A stretch of DNA of 64,000 nt, taken from the NCBI GenBank assembly GCA_964354365.1, contig CAYGZM010000004.1, forward strand, positions 1 through 64,000, read 5' to 3'. A program made the translations under genes and the position numbers. The notes under the pieces were generated by a model. The model did not search any database, was not told the origin of the DNA, and worked only from the letters and a program-made list of their open reading frames with translations. This DNA comes from CAYGZM01 sp964354365. GTDB taxonomy: Bacteria; Planctomycetota; Phycisphaerae; Sedimentisphaerales; Anaerobacaceae. Positions 27,094-36,211 of the stretch are shown here, piece by piece (the first letter of the stretch is position 1; every line of letters begins with the position of its first letter).

Positions 27094-27711
27094 CTAAAAC
27101 GGCCAGAGTATGTCAAACAGCCTGCCCAGCCACCCCTGCCTGTTGTATGGCTCCGCAACGCCGGAGTTCTTCGTGATAACACGGAAATTCGCTATCTGTT
27201 CGCTCTTAACGCTATTGTCGAATTCAATGTCGCTCGGCCGGACTATCCCGCTCAATTCGATCTTCTGTATGTCGCCCGCAATGTTCCGGTCGCGCATCCC
27301 CATTATCACAAGGTTCCCGTTCGGCAGAATGTCCACAACCACCACCGAAACACGATCAACAAAGCTCCGCTCGTCTTTGTAATCAGCCTTGCCCTTCAGC
27401 TCGTTGCTCGATGTCGCCGCCATCGTAAAACCGGGTATGCTCGGCAGAATGTGGTCGATCCCGAGCTCGCCGTTAAACGTGGTTGACTTGTCGGTCTCCT
27501 TCTTGAGGTCTCTCTTTGCCTTGTTATCGACCTTGCTGTCCTCCGTGATCTTCACCGTCAGAATGTCGCCTATCCGGCGAGCCACGTCGTCTGAGTACAA
27601 GCTCCTCATGTTGTTATCTCTCTTGGCCCATATAGAGTCCGCCAGGACACAGCCGCTCCCGTGGAGCAGGAAAGATATCACAATAACTGTCGGCATTATT
27701 CTATTTCTCAT
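27094..27711 (-). CDS. flgH: Flagellar L-ring protein FlgH
   Basis: 205 residues. The N-terminal hydrophobic segment ends in HGSGC, a lipobox-like site expected of this outer-membrane lipoprotein. Core motifs are SIWAKRDNNMRSLYSDDVAR and RIGDILTVKITEDS; later RSFVDRVSVVVVDILPNGNL and MGMRD. It forms the outer-membrane ring around the rod, so its presence points to an outer membrane. It follows flgA by 11 bp. Confidence 0.95.
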   Translation of the reverse strand: MRNRIMPTVIVISFLLHGSGCVLADSIWAKRDNNMRSLYSDDVARRIGDILTVKITEDSKVDNKAKRDLKKETDKSTTFNGELGIDHILPSIPGFTMAATSSNELKGKADYKDERSFVDRVSVVVVDILPNGNLVIMGMRDRNIAGDIQKIELSGIVRPSDIEFDNSVKSEQIANFRVITKNSGVAEPYNRQGWLGRLFDILWPF

Positions 27712-27722
27712 CGTTTTCCCTT

Positions 27723-28724
27723 CTATAAAACCGGTTCCACCGTTCCGTCTTCATTGACCCTCGCCAGGATTATTCGCTGCGAATCGACGTTCCGCACCCT
27801 CACGTATTCCCCGGCGCCGCCTTCTTCCACTGTCTGTCCCATCGCAGTAACAACAAGTCCCCCTGCCGCAATACGAATAATAACCTTCTGATTGCGCTTG
27901 ACCACGATCGCCGGCTCGACCGGACCTATCATATTGGAGCTCAGCACGGTATTCGCCGGCAGCCTGCGCCTGGCAACGAGGCCGTAAGGTGTGCCCCAAT
28001 CGGCAGGCTCGGGATAGTTCGATACCGTCTTTTCCACCTTCACATTCTCCGGGCTGATAACCGCACCGGCCGGTATCTCAACCAGAGTCGCCACCTTGTG
28101 GCAGTTGAACTTCAGGCGAAAGCCTATCTCCCGGCTTGCAATCTCTTTGCCTCCCGAAATCACCGCAATTTGAACTTTTGCCTGGTTTAGAGCGCTGCCG
28201 CGAAGCAGGCGAGGAGAGAGTTTTACGTCCTGGCGTGATCCCTCAAGAACCAGGTTGCCCGGCCCACGCATCAGCTCGGATTCGCAAATCGACCTTGCCG
28301 GCGGGTTCCTCTCCAGAAACAACCGAGCCAAACCCACAAATTCATCCGCACCGATCGTCTGGCCTTGTTGACGCACCTTTATCTCTTCGGCGCCGGTCAG
28401 TTTGACTCTCGACGCGGGGATCCCGTTACTGGCCAGCCTGCTCAAAACGGTCAGCCTGTCAATCGTGACCTGCTGGCCCGGCACCGCAATACGCCCCATC
28501 GCAATCTTGCCGGCTCTGGCAACGAGAGATGCCTCGCCGTGAATTATGCCGATCTGCCCAAGACTCGGAACATTACTATCGACTGCAATTTCTCTCGGCA
28601 GGTGAATTCGTAGTGAGTCGTCGTGCGATTCACCCTCGCTGGGGGCCCGAGGGGCCTCGGCGCTGCCGCACGGCGAAACCACAAGACACACAATTGCCAT
28701 AATACCGATCGTTCTGCTCATCAT
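27723..28724 (-). CDS. flgA: Flagellar basal body P-ring chaperone FlgA
   Basis: I place the start at the ATG-ATG pair 28724/28721, giving about 333 residues with a signal peptide (SRTIGIMAIVCLVVSPCGSA). A longer frame exists upstream but lies inside flgG. The C-terminal SAF-like domain is clear: RRLPANTVLSSNMIGPVEPA, QKVIIRIAAGGLVVTAMGQT, VRVRNVDSQRIILARV. FlgA helps assemble FlgI in the periplasm. The start is 10 bp after the flgG stop. Confidence 0.93.
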   Translation of the reverse strand: MMSRTIGIMAIVCLVVSPCGSAEAPRAPSEGESHDDSLRIHLPREIAVDSNVPSLGQIGIIHGEASLVARAGKIAMGRIAVPGQQVTIDRLTVLSRLASNGIPASRVKLTGAEEIKVRQQGQTIGADEFVGLARLFLERNPPARSICESELMRGPGNLVLEGSRQDVKLSPRLLRGSALNQAKVQIAVISGGKEIASREIGFRLKFNCHKVATLVEIPAGAVISPENVKVEKTVSNYPEPADWGTPYGLVARRRLPANTVLSSNMIGPVEPAIVVKRNQKVIIRIAAGGLVVTAMGQTVEEGGAGEYVRVRNVDSQRIILARVNEDGTVEPVL

Positions 28725-28734
28725 TGCCCCGCTA

Positions 28735-29523
28735 TTAGAATCTTGCAATCTGAATTGCCTGTCGAAGCATCTCATCGGCGGCCAGTATTGCGCGTGAGTT
28801 CGTCTCATACGCACGCTGGGCCGTTATCAAATTCACAAGCTCGGTTATCATTTGCACATTGGACTTCTCCAGAAACCCCGCCTGAATCTGTCCAAATCCA
28901 TTCTCTCCCGCCGTACCGGTCAGCGGCGAACCGCTGGCCTCGGTCTGAGCCAAAAGATTATCCCCCTCGCTCGATAAGCCCGACGGGTTTGGAAACCGAG
29001 CCAGCTGTATATTGCCCACAACCGACTGACTTCCCGAAGATGTCGTGATATTCACGCCTCCGTCCGTCCCGATATTGACGGCTATCGCGTCTGTCGGGAT
29101 GGTAATGGCGGGCTCTAAGTAGTAGCCGGAAGCCGTTACCAGCTCACCGTTGGGGCCTTGCTGCAATGCCCCGTCCCGGGTGTACCTTGTCGAGCCGTCC
29201 GGCATACTCACCTGCAGAAAGCCGTCACCGGTAATGGCTATGTCCAAGTTTCTGCCCGTGGTCATAAGCTCGCCCAGAGTGAACACTTTCACCGTCGATG
29301 CCGCCCTAACTCCGCTGCCCACGTCCAGGCCGCTTGGAGACTTCATACCCGACGACACCTCCGTGCCCGGCTCCCTGATCTTCACGTACAGCAGATCCTG
29401 AAAGTCAATCTGGCTCCGCTTGAAACCGTTCGTGTTGATATTTGCAAGGTTGTTGGCGGTCACATTAACCATCATCTCCTGGGCGCTCATACCCGTCGCC
29501 GCCGTCGAAAACGCTCTCAACAT
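28735..29523 (-). CDS. flgG: Flagellar distal rod protein FlgG
   Basis: 262 residues, the usual length. N-terminus MLRAFSTAATGMSAQEMMVN, then NLANINTNGFKRSQIDFQDL. The C-terminus has FLEKSNVQMITELVNLITAQ, then RAYETNSRAILAADEML. It forms the outer rod, exported by the flagellar type III apparatus. AAGGAG precedes the ATG. It is preceded by flgF and followed by flgA. Confidence 0.97.
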   Translation of the reverse strand: MLRAFSTAATGMSAQEMMVNVTANNLANINTNGFKRSQIDFQDLLYVKIREPGTEVSSGMKSPSGLDVGSGVRAASTVKVFTLGELMTTGRNLDIAITGDGFLQVSMPDGSTRYTRDGALQQGPNGELVTASGYYLEPAITIPTDAIAVNIGTDGGVNITTSSGSQSVVGNIQLARFPNPSGLSSEGDNLLAQTEASGSPLTGTAGENGFGQIQAGFLEKSNVQMITELVNLITAQRAYETNSRAILAADEMLRQAIQIARF

Positions 29524-29571
29524 CTTGTTCTTCTCCTTAATTTACCCGCTGCAAAATGCGATCCGGATAAA

Positions 29572-30303
29572 TCAGCTCATAGCCACATCAATAATGCTTC
29601 TGGAAGTGTCTCTCTGCGCCGAGAAAAACTGCATATTCGCCTCGTAGAGCCTCGACACCATCATCATATCCACCAGCTCCTCAACTAAATGAACGTTCGA
29701 TGATTCCTGATACCCCTGCTTGACAACTACATTTGCCGCAGCTTCCGGCTTCACATCCGCCGGCGCCCCAAAACAGCTCGCCCCCGCCATAAAAAGCTCC
29801 TTCTCGTTCCCCTTGAAATCCGCCAGCCTGAATTTGCCTATCTCCGCCCCCGCCACGCTTATCCTTCCCTCACTTGAAACGCTGACCTGCGAAAGCGCGA
29901 CATTCGGAGGAATCGTTATCGGCCCCGATTCGCCCGCTACAAGCCTTCCCTCCGCATCCACAATCTGACCGTTCTGATTCAGGCGAAACATCCCGTTGCG
30001 CGTATAGAGCTGGCCTTCCGGCGTCTCTATCACAAAAAAGCCCTTCCCCGCCAGTGCAAAGTCCAGCGGACGACCGCTTTCCACAAAGCCGCCCTGTGTA
30101 AAATCATGCACCGACTCCAGCTCCGCTCCATCGCCCGCCTCCGCCTGCGTGCCCGCATCCTGAGCCATCAGCGACTTTGAAAACGTGTTGCAGCGGCGCT
30201 TAAAGCCAACGGTGCTCACGTTCGCCATATTGTGCGCAATGACGTCGAATTCCTGCCTTAGACCGCTGATGGATGAACTTACCTGTGACACAATATCCGA
30301 CAT
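29572..30303 (-). CDS. flgF: Flagellar proximal rod protein FlgF
   Basis: The start is the ATG at 30303 (MSDIVSQVSSSISGLRQEFD), one base after the stop of the PilZ gene; an upstream extension of the frame lies in that gene and is rejected. 243 residues with FDVIAHNMANVSTVGFKRRC at the N-terminus and VHLVEELVDMMMVSRLYEAN at the C-terminus, the paired helices of rod/hook proteins. LDFALAGKGFFVIETPEGQL is the rod-family core motif. Order flgF-flgG supports the name over another rod paralogue. Confidence 0.93.
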   Translation of the reverse strand: MSDIVSQVSSSISGLRQEFDVIAHNMANVSTVGFKRRCNTFSKSLMAQDAGTQAEAGDGAELESVHDFTQGGFVESGRPLDFALAGKGFFVIETPEGQLYTRNGMFRLNQNGQIVDAEGRLVAGESGPITIPPNVALSQVSVSSEGRISVAGAEIGKFRLADFKGNEKELFMAGASCFGAPADVKPEAAANVVVKQGYQESSNVHLVEELVDMMMVSRLYEANMQFFSAQRDTSRSIIDVAMS

Positions 30304-30304
30304 T

Positions 30305-31654
30305 TCATACTCCCCGGGCAACCGAAGCCTCCACAACGGCCTCTTGCTCGCCAACCGAAGCACGCGCCTCCCCGCCAGGCCGCTCGGCCCCTTGTTGGGG
30401 GGACGCAGGGGCTTTGGCTCTGGCGCTTGCTCGCAGCGATGCCGCATTCGTCGCGCAAATCAAATCATCCACGTCCGAGTCCTTCAAGCTCGTCAATTCA
30501 ACCGCTATTGAAAAACCGTTTTCCACGGCCCTGATGTGCCTGACCTCGCCGACGTCTTCTACTATCTTCACTGTTGATGCCTTGCCGCCGGCCTCGCCTC
30601 GCATCAAATCGGCGTCCTCCTCATCCAAGCTGAATGCCACAAGCACTCTCTCGCCCACATCTACTGCCAGGGCGGACTCGATTCGCAACCCGGGACCAGC
30701 CAGCTCCGTCACCACCCCCGCCACAAATTCAGGCGGACCCCACTTATCGGAAGACATTACCGGTATCGCTTGGCCTGTTCTCCCATCATCCGGCCCCGCG
30801 CCGCCGGTCTGGGCGAATATCCTCGCAAATGGGAAATACGCAACGAAACAACGCAGCCGCGTCGCAACACGTAGAAAACGTCTGCGATTGACAAACCGCA
30901 AATTATCGCTGTGATTCAAAACCAGAGTGTCGCCGTCGTAGCTGATCACCGTAGTATCAAATTCCCAAACCGATGCCCCCGAATAGTACCGCACACACCA
31001 CGTCTCGCCAAAAATAACCTTTACCGGCGTCGTCAGCGTGACGGCAAGCTCCGCATCGCTGTTTCTCTTGACGGTTGCCTCAATGTCCGTTGAAGCACGA
31101 GCCTTTCGTCTGGTGACATAGAGTTTCTTGCCCGCCGGAATCTGCCTGCTGCTCAACACCTTCGGTCCGCCCGCCGATTCTCCCATAGCAGATGGTTGTT
31201 TGCCGAAACCAAGCTTCTCACGCAGAAATGAAATCTCCGTCTTCAACAACTCGCTGTCGCCATCCGTCCGCTCGCCGCCTATGCCCTCCTCGAGCACCCT
31301 GGCCGCGCCAATCCCAAAAGCCGAGCCCATCGTAAAAATCGACTCCGGCCGCTTCAGCCCCGCTTTATTCGCCGCTATCGCCAGAAGCTGGCACTCACGA
31401 TTGCTCAAACCTCGCTGCCTGGCATATTCAATAAACGATCTGCCCGTGCCCTTTCGCTCCTGCCTCGCCCGATTCAAGCTCACCCACAAAAACAGCCCCA
31501 CCAGCAGAATCAACGCCGCAATGCACACAAAAATCATCCAGCGCTCCGGTGTGAAATTGCTGGTGAGCTTGCGGGCGGCGGACAAACGCTCCAATGGCGT
31601 CAGCGCTACAAAGACCCCATCGAGAACGAAACTAATTGCAGGCAACATCGTCAT
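30305..31654 (-). CDS. Membrane-anchored PilZ-domain protein (YcgR-like, putative c-di-GMP receptor)
   Basis: 449 residues. One TM helix at about 40-58 (MIFVCIAALILLVGLFLWVS). A basic cytoplasmic segment (60-190) is followed by a YcgR/PilZN-like beta domain (VKVIFGETWCVRYYSGASVW), then a PilZ domain with the RRxxR-type motif FVNRRRFLRVATR near 260 and a degenerate second motif TELAGPGLRIES. PilZ proteins of this type bind cyclic di-GMP and slow or steer the motor. The C-terminal tail is low-complexity. It is embedded between flgE (5 bp) and flgF (1 bp), so it is co-expressed with hook genes. Ligand binding is inferred. Confidence 0.82.
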   Translation of the reverse strand: MTMLPAISFVLDGVFVALTPLERLSAARKLTSNFTPERWMIFVCIAALILLVGLFLWVSLNRARQERKGTGRSFIEYARQRGLSNRECQLLAIAANKAGLKRPESIFTMGSAFGIGAARVLEEGIGGERTDGDSELLKTEISFLREKLGFGKQPSAMGESAGGPKVLSSRQIPAGKKLYVTRRKARASTDIEATVKRNSDAELAVTLTTPVKVIFGETWCVRYYSGASVWEFDTTVISYDGDTLVLNHSDNLRFVNRRRFLRVATRLRCFVAYFPFARIFAQTGGAGPDDGRTGQAIPVMSSDKWGPPEFVAGVVTELAGPGLRIESALAVDVGERVLVAFSLDEEDADLMRGEAGGKASTVKIVEDVGEVRHIRAVENGFSIAVELTSLKDSDVDDLICATNAASLRASARAKAPASPQQGAERPGGEARASVGEQEAVVEASVARGV

Positions 31655-31659
31655 TGCTC

Positions 31660-33357
31660 CTACCTGATAAGCCCGCTCAATTCTCTGAGTATGTCGTTCG
31701 CAACTAGTATTGTCCTCGCATTCGCCTGGAAGCCGTTCTGGGCCTGAATCATATTGACGAACTCGCTCGCCACATCCGCGTTCGATTTCTCCAGCGCCCC
31801 GCCGTGAACGGAACCCGCACCGCCGGTCATTGCCTGTGTCGCCACCGCCTCACCGGAGTTGGCCGAAGGACTAAGGTAGCCGTTCCCGATACTTTCCAGA
31901 CCGGAGGTATTCTGGAATAACCCTATCTGAATTGTCGCGATATTCTTCTTGATGCCGTTGGAGAACGCGCCGATGACTATTCCCTCGTTATTCACCGAGA
32001 CCGTTGAAAGTCTCCCTGCCTCGTAGCCGTCCTGCTCCCTCGCCACCGCCGTCGAGTTCCCGGCGAACTGGGTCAAGCCGTTAAGCTGCCCCGCCGTGCC
32101 CAGGGACATCGCAATGGTTTGAGGATTCGCGGTGTCGTGTGCAAAGGTCGCGACAAATTGCGCCGTATCGCCAATGGTGGAATTCAAACCTGCGTAGGTG
32201 CCCGTGCTTGCATCGAACTCTATGCCCCGTATCCGCCGGTTGTCGGGCGTGATGGCGCTGACATCGCCGGTAATCGAGGTGAGCACCATATCCCACGTAT
32301 TGGCCGTGTCGGTCCTGACAAACGCCCCCGAAAGCACGTGCTTGCCTCCCTGCGTATCGAAAACGGTGATGTTGACGTTCTTGACCTCCTCGCCGCCCAC
32401 GCTCGCAAGCTCAAAATAGGTCGGCAGCGTCAACGAGTCCGTCCCGTCGCTCGAAGCCGTATAAGAAAGCGCCACGTCCGACCTGCTGTAGCCCGGGCTG
32501 CTGTCGGTCACCACTATTCTCCCGTTGGTCATACTCGCCGTCACGTTGCCTGAGCCTAACTGGCTCTCAATATAGCTCAGCACATCGGCCAGGGATGTCG
32601 TCGCGCCGACATCCAGACCGGTGCTGTCCGTCACCGCCGTCCCGTCGGGTTGATAACCGGTAACATACAGCTTGCCGTCCGTATCCGTTGTGCCGAATGA
32701 GCCGCTGAATTGATCCAGAGCACCGACCAGCGTGCTCGCAGTCGCCCCCGTGCCGCCGCCCGTGGTGAAAGTCGTGTTCGATGACAGCTTTTGCGTCTGC
32801 GCCGTGGCAAATGTCGCATCGGAGCTCAAGTTGCCCGCCAGCACTACCTCAGACGTGGCATTTGCCGCCATCGCCACATCGTAGGGAAGCTTCAGATTGC
32901 TGTCGCCAGCGGTCTGAAAACCGTCGCTTATCCCGACCGAGCCGATACGCTGAACAAGAAAACCCGTTGCAGGATCGACAAGATTCGAGTCCGCATCAAC
33001 GGCGAATGCCCCGGCGCGAGTGTAAACGTCTTTCGAGCCGTCGCTCAGCACAAAATACCCTTCCCCTTCCATCGCCAGGTCGAGCGGGTTGCCCGTGTTC
33101 ACAATGTTACCCTGCTGCATATTGGGCGATATGCCGGCAATCCCGACGCCGCTGCCCATCTGCTGCGGATTCGTGCCGCCGACCGTACCGGTGGGCTGCG
33201 AAGCCTTCTTTATCGTCTGACTCAGCAGCTCCGAAAAAGTTATTCGGCTGGACTTAAAACCGGTCGTGGTAATATTCGCAAGGTTGTTGCCCGCTACATC
33301 CAGCATTTTCTGATGGGCCTGAAGCCCCGTAACGCCCGCTGATAGTGCAAAACTCAT
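31660..33357 (-). CDS. flgE: Flagellar hook protein FlgE
   Basis: 565 residues. N-terminus SAGVTGLQAHQKMLDVAGNN, then LANITTTGFKSSRITFSELL. The C-terminus has LEKSNADVASEFVNMIQAQN, then GFQANARTILVANDILRELS. It forms the hook outside the cell. Longer than the enterobacterial protein (about 400), with the extra length in Thr/Ser/Gly-rich central domains. A good AAGGAGAGA Shine-Dalgarno precedes the start, 42 bp after flgD. Confidence 0.96.
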   Translation of the reverse strand: MSFALSAGVTGLQAHQKMLDVAGNNLANITTTGFKSSRITFSELLSQTIKKASQPTGTVGGTNPQQMGSGVGIAGISPNMQQGNIVNTGNPLDLAMEGEGYFVLSDGSKDVYTRAGAFAVDADSNLVDPATGFLVQRIGSVGISDGFQTAGDSNLKLPYDVAMAANATSEVVLAGNLSSDATFATAQTQKLSSNTTFTTGGGTGATASTLVGALDQFSGSFGTTDTDGKLYVTGYQPDGTAVTDSTGLDVGATTSLADVLSYIESQLGSGNVTASMTNGRIVVTDSSPGYSRSDVALSYTASSDGTDSLTLPTYFELASVGGEEVKNVNITVFDTQGGKHVLSGAFVRTDTANTWDMVLTSITGDVSAITPDNRRIRGIEFDASTGTYAGLNSTIGDTAQFVATFAHDTANPQTIAMSLGTAGQLNGLTQFAGNSTAVAREQDGYEAGRLSTVSVNNEGIVIGAFSNGIKKNIATIQIGLFQNTSGLESIGNGYLSPSANSGEAVATQAMTGGAGSVHGGALEKSNADVASEFVNMIQAQNGFQANARTILVANDILRELSGLIR

Positions 33358-33399
33358 TTCTGTCTCTCCTTATCTTGACACTCAACTAATATCTATATC

Positions 33400-33783
33400 T
33401 CAGTTCTTCACCGATACGATGTCTTCCAGCCCGATAGTCTGGCCGTCCGCCACCAATACAATCTTCCCATCAACGTTGTTGAAAACCTGCTCCACCACGC
33501 CGTTCGTAAGCTCTCCCGACTCCGCCCCATCCCCTCCCACAAATGAAACCTCTTTCCCTATCAACGAGGCCGCGTAGGTCCGCTGAATGCCCGCAAGCAC
33601 GTCCGAAAAACTCGTGTTCATCGACTCGAGTTGTTCAAGCTGCGAAAATTGCGCCAATTGAGAAGCCATCTCGCTATTATCCAACGGCTCAAGAGGATTC
33701 TGATTCTGCAGTTGGGTGATCAGAAGCTTCATATAATCCATCTGAATGTCGCTTGCCGTGTTTATCCCTGATACAGTGCTCAT
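33400..33783 (-). CDS. flgD: Flagellar hook cap protein FlgD (short form)
   Basis: 127 residues. The diagnostic motif is MKLLITQLQNQNPLEPLDNS, then EMASQLAQFSQLEQLESM. A small C-terminal beta part (SLIGKEVSFVGGDG ... GQTIGLEDIVSVKN) remains, so it lacks the larger Ig/Tudor region of enteric FlgD (about 230 residues). It caps the growing hook. It is the first gene of the minus-strand operon; the sigma54 promoter at 33872-33886 lies about 90 bp upstream. Confidence 0.94.
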   Translation of the reverse strand: MSTVSGINTASDIQMDYMKLLITQLQNQNPLEPLDNSEMASQLAQFSQLEQLESMNTSFSDVLAGIQRTYAASLIGKEVSFVGGDGAESGELTNGVVEQVFNNVDGKIVLVADGQTIGLEDIVSVKN

Positions 33784-33871
33784 AATTTACCCGCCCGTAA
33801 AAACCAATAAACAGTCAACCTATTCACGTGCAAATCGCACACGCTGGCACACCCGGCTCACTATCCCGTTA

Positions 33872-33886
33872 GCAATCAGCGTGCCA
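33872..33886 (-). promoter_or_regulatory. Sigma54 promoter of the flgD hook/rod operon
   Basis: The minus strand reads TGGCACG-CTGA-TTGC, an exact match to the sigma54 consensus, with 10 bases between GG and GC. It points at flgD 88 bp away. Two sigma54 activators are encoded just to the right. Confidence 0.88.
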
Positions 33887-34066
33887 CAACAGAGAACCTC
33901 GTATGCCACGTGACATCTAACACGTTGCACCAATAGGACTTATCTGTGCCTGAGAAATTTGCCGCGCCCGAAAACTCGACAACCCCTCGCGAGCACCGGA
34001 CAATCCCCCTGGACAATACTTCCGCCGATGCGGAAAATCCTGCCGCCTCCGCCTTCGCATGTCCTC

Positions 34067-34168
34067 GTGGCACGGCCATTCGTGGCACGGCCATTCCCTC
34101 GACTTCGCTCGGGACAGGCGTGGCCGCGGTCTCACGGGCTTCAAGCCCGTGCCACTTGAAGCCCGTGC
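34067..34168. repeat. GTGGCACGGCCATT palindromic repeat, copy 4
   Basis: This copy includes CCTCGACTTCGCTCGGGACA and CACGGGCTTCAAGCCCGTG. Over 75 bases it differs from the copy inside the NtrC-type gene (40555-40629) at only three positions by eye. Confidence 0.8.
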
Positions 34169-34279
34169 TGCGCCGGATATGCGCTCGGTATCACTGTCGC
34201 CGCCATCCGCAACCAATCAAGTGACATCAACAAGCCTTCCCTTGTCTCAACTACTTCCCGTTGCGGAAACAACATTTTT

Positions 34280-34343
34280 GTCATTGCTGCGAAAGCAGGA
34301 ATCCAGCTTTTGGAACATAGACTCCTGCTTTCGCAGCGGCAAC
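34280..34343. repeat. GCGAAAGCAGGAATCCAG / CTCCTGCTTTCGCAGC inverted repeat
   Basis: Arms GCTGCGAAAGCAGGA (from 34286) and TCCTGCTTTCGCAGC (34323-34337) face each other around CTTTTGGAACATAGAC. Related to 50767-50830. Confidence 0.65.
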
Positions 34344-34681
34344 ATTGCCGGTTTCAGCTTTCCGCAACTAACCAGGCGTCGCGATGCAGTCCCATAAGAA
34401 GCAGCACCGCCTCTCTGGCAGGTCGGACAATATCGGCAAGTCCCATAACACAAACCGTTCGCAGATTGAGTGACATTGAGAAGTCCCATAAGATGCAACG
34501 CGGCCTTGTTGCAAACCGGCTCGCACCAATCAGCCTCCGCAATTCGCCGAATTCCGCCCGGTAAACCCCAACCGCAGCGCCGACGCACATCCAAACGCCC
34601 AAGACGGTGACATTATTGGCCCGTCCAATAAAAAAATTTAAGTCGTCTCAACTGCCCGGACGATTAACCGGACATTATTCC

Positions 34682-34722
34682 TTGTGCGAACGCACAATTA
34701 ACAAAGAGCCAGCAGGGGCTGG
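34682..34722 (+). promoter_or_regulatory. Two small hairpins in the leader of the FleQ-like regulator
   Basis: TTGTGCG-AA-CGCACAA (34682-34697) and CCAGC-AGGG-GCTGG (34709-34722), ending 19 bases before the ATG at 34742. They could fold near the ribosome binding site. They do not match a riboswitch class I know, so regulation is only suggested. Confidence 0.3.
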
Positions 34723-34741
34723 ATGTTATGGTTGGGGCCGA

Positions 34742-36208
34742 ATGAGTTTACGCAGAACCGTTGCACTGAGCAGGCAAGCCGAAATTCACGAATTGGCTCG
34801 CCAGGTTAGCGGGGAGGTATTTACCGCTGACACTATCGCCGAAGCCTCCGACGTCATCGAGGCCCGCAGTCCCGACCTGATCCTTCTTGACCGGCAATTC
34901 AGTCCTCATATCGACCGATTTCTTCTTGCCGCCGATAAAATCTCCGATGCCCCCGTTGTGGTAATCGGCAGCGACGACGAAGACGCCGACACATTCGCCT
35001 CGCTCGAAAAGATGGGCGCTTATGACTATCTGCGAGGGAAAAACGACCTAAGCCGCCTCAAAGAAATTGCAGACCGAATAGAACAACAGTCAAACGTCCG
35101 CGCAAGCGGCCCTTGTGGCAATGCCTCACAGAAGACTGCCGACCGTTTCTTTGCCGAGGACTTCGCCGCAGAAGTCTCCCTGGTCGGCCATAGCGACGCA
35201 ATCAAACACACGCTCAAAATGACTAAGCTCGTCGCGGCCAGCCGATGCAATCCCGTCCTGATAGTCGGAGAAACCGGCACAGGTAAGGAACTCGCCGCCA
35301 AAGCAATACACCTTCTAAGACACCCCCCGGGGCCAGGCCCGAAAGAACCCTTTGTCGCTGTAAACTGCGCCGCCCTGACCGCAAATCTCCTCGAAAGCGA
35401 ACTCTTTGGCCACGTCAGAGGCGCCTTCACCGGAGCCGACCGTGACAAAACGGGCCTGCTCGAGCTGGCCGCCAACGGTACCCTCTTCCTCGATGAAATA
35501 AGCGAGATACCCATCGACCTGCAGGCCAAACTGCTCCGCGTCCTTCAGGAACAAACCTTCCGTAAAGTCGGAGGCATCAAAGACATTCAATCCAATGCCA
35601 CGATAATTGCATCGAGCAATCGCAACCTCAAAAAAGAAATCGACGCCAACCGCTTTCGCCAGGACCTTTACTATCGCCTCAACATCAGTCCAATCACCAT
35701 CGCTCCCCTCGGATCGCCCCGCCGAAAACAGGACATCCCCCTTCTCGCTGCATATTTTCTAAAGACGTCCGCCATTTGTCCTGAAAAGTCCGGCAAGATT
35801 ACGTCCTTGACCAAACTGGCTCTGGAGGCGCTTGAGAAATACCACTGGCCCGGAAACGTCCGCGAGCTTCGCAATGTCATTGAAAGAGCCATTCTTTACG
35901 AAACAACCGACAAAATCGGCGTTAACAGTATAGTTATCGACCCTACCGAACCATGTGAATTCTCCGACGGTTCATCCGCCGGCGGAATCAGGAACTACTC
36001 CCTCGCAAAGGCCGAACGCGAGCTTATCTCCCGCGCACTCCAGGAAACAGGCTGGCAGAAAACCAGGGCCGCAGCCCTGCTCGGCATTACCAGAGCCACT
36101 CTCTATGCCAAGGTCAAGCAGTACAATATCGTCGAAAAAACGCCGCACGCCCCGGAACATCCCGCCCCGCAAGCCTCCTCGTCTGAGGCTGTCGCCGCCG
36201 CATACTGA
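34742..36208 (+). CDS. FleQ/FlrA-like sigma54-dependent flagellar regulator
   Basis: I choose the ATG at 34742 (488 residues; MSLRRTVALSRQAEIHELAR); a longer frame covers repeat-like leader DNA. The N-terminal receiver-like domain (1-115) has the phospho-acceptor position (DLILLDRQF) but lacks the usual acidic pair after strand 1 and the KP lysine motif, as in FleQ-type receivers. The AAA+ domain (about 145-390) has Walker A GETGTGKE, the sigma54 contact motif GAFTGA and LFLDEISEIPIDLQAK. A Fis-type helix-turn-helix ends the protein (TRAAALLGITRATLYAKVKQ). It lies between the two sigma54 promoters (33872-33886, 36396-36411) and likely drives both. Confidence 0.88.
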   Translation: MSLRRTVALSRQAEIHELARQVSGEVFTADTIAEASDVIEARSPDLILLDRQFSPHIDRFLLAADKISDAPVVVIGSDDEDADTFASLEKMGAYDYLRGKNDLSRLKEIADRIEQQSNVRASGPCGNASQKTADRFFAEDFAAEVSLVGHSDAIKHTLKMTKLVAASRCNPVLIVGETGTGKELAAKAIHLLRHPPGPGPKEPFVAVNCAALTANLLESELFGHVRGAFTGADRDKTGLLELAANGTLFLDEISEIPIDLQAKLLRVLQEQTFRKVGGIKDIQSNATIIASSNRNLKKEIDANRFRQDLYYRLNISPITIAPLGSPRRKQDIPLLAAYFLKTSAICPEKSGKITSLTKLALEALEKYHWPGNVRELRNVIERAILYETTDKIGVNSIVIDPTEPCEFSDGSSAGGIRNYSLAKAERELISRALQETGWQKTRAAALLGITRATLYAKVKQYNIVEKTPHAPEHPAPQASSSEAVAAAY

Positions 36209-36211
36209 CCC

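Larger units (their letters stand above)
33887..34741. other. Divergent intergenic region with repeats
   Basis: No convincing gene. It holds the GTGGCAC repeat 34067-34168, a hairpin repeat 34280-34343, and two small hairpins before the regulator gene. Short frames here are repeat translations. I could not identify a promoter for the plus-strand regulator. Confidence 0.65.

Noticed and set aside
34059..34397. 112-codon plus-strand frame containing WHGHS and GLTGFKPVP
   Set aside because: Translation of the palindromic repeat family; useful only because the same peptide appears inside the NtrC-type regulator.
34681..34741. Possible c-di-GMP riboswitch before the FleQ-like gene
   Set aside because: Two hairpins are present but the conserved GEMM core bases are not.
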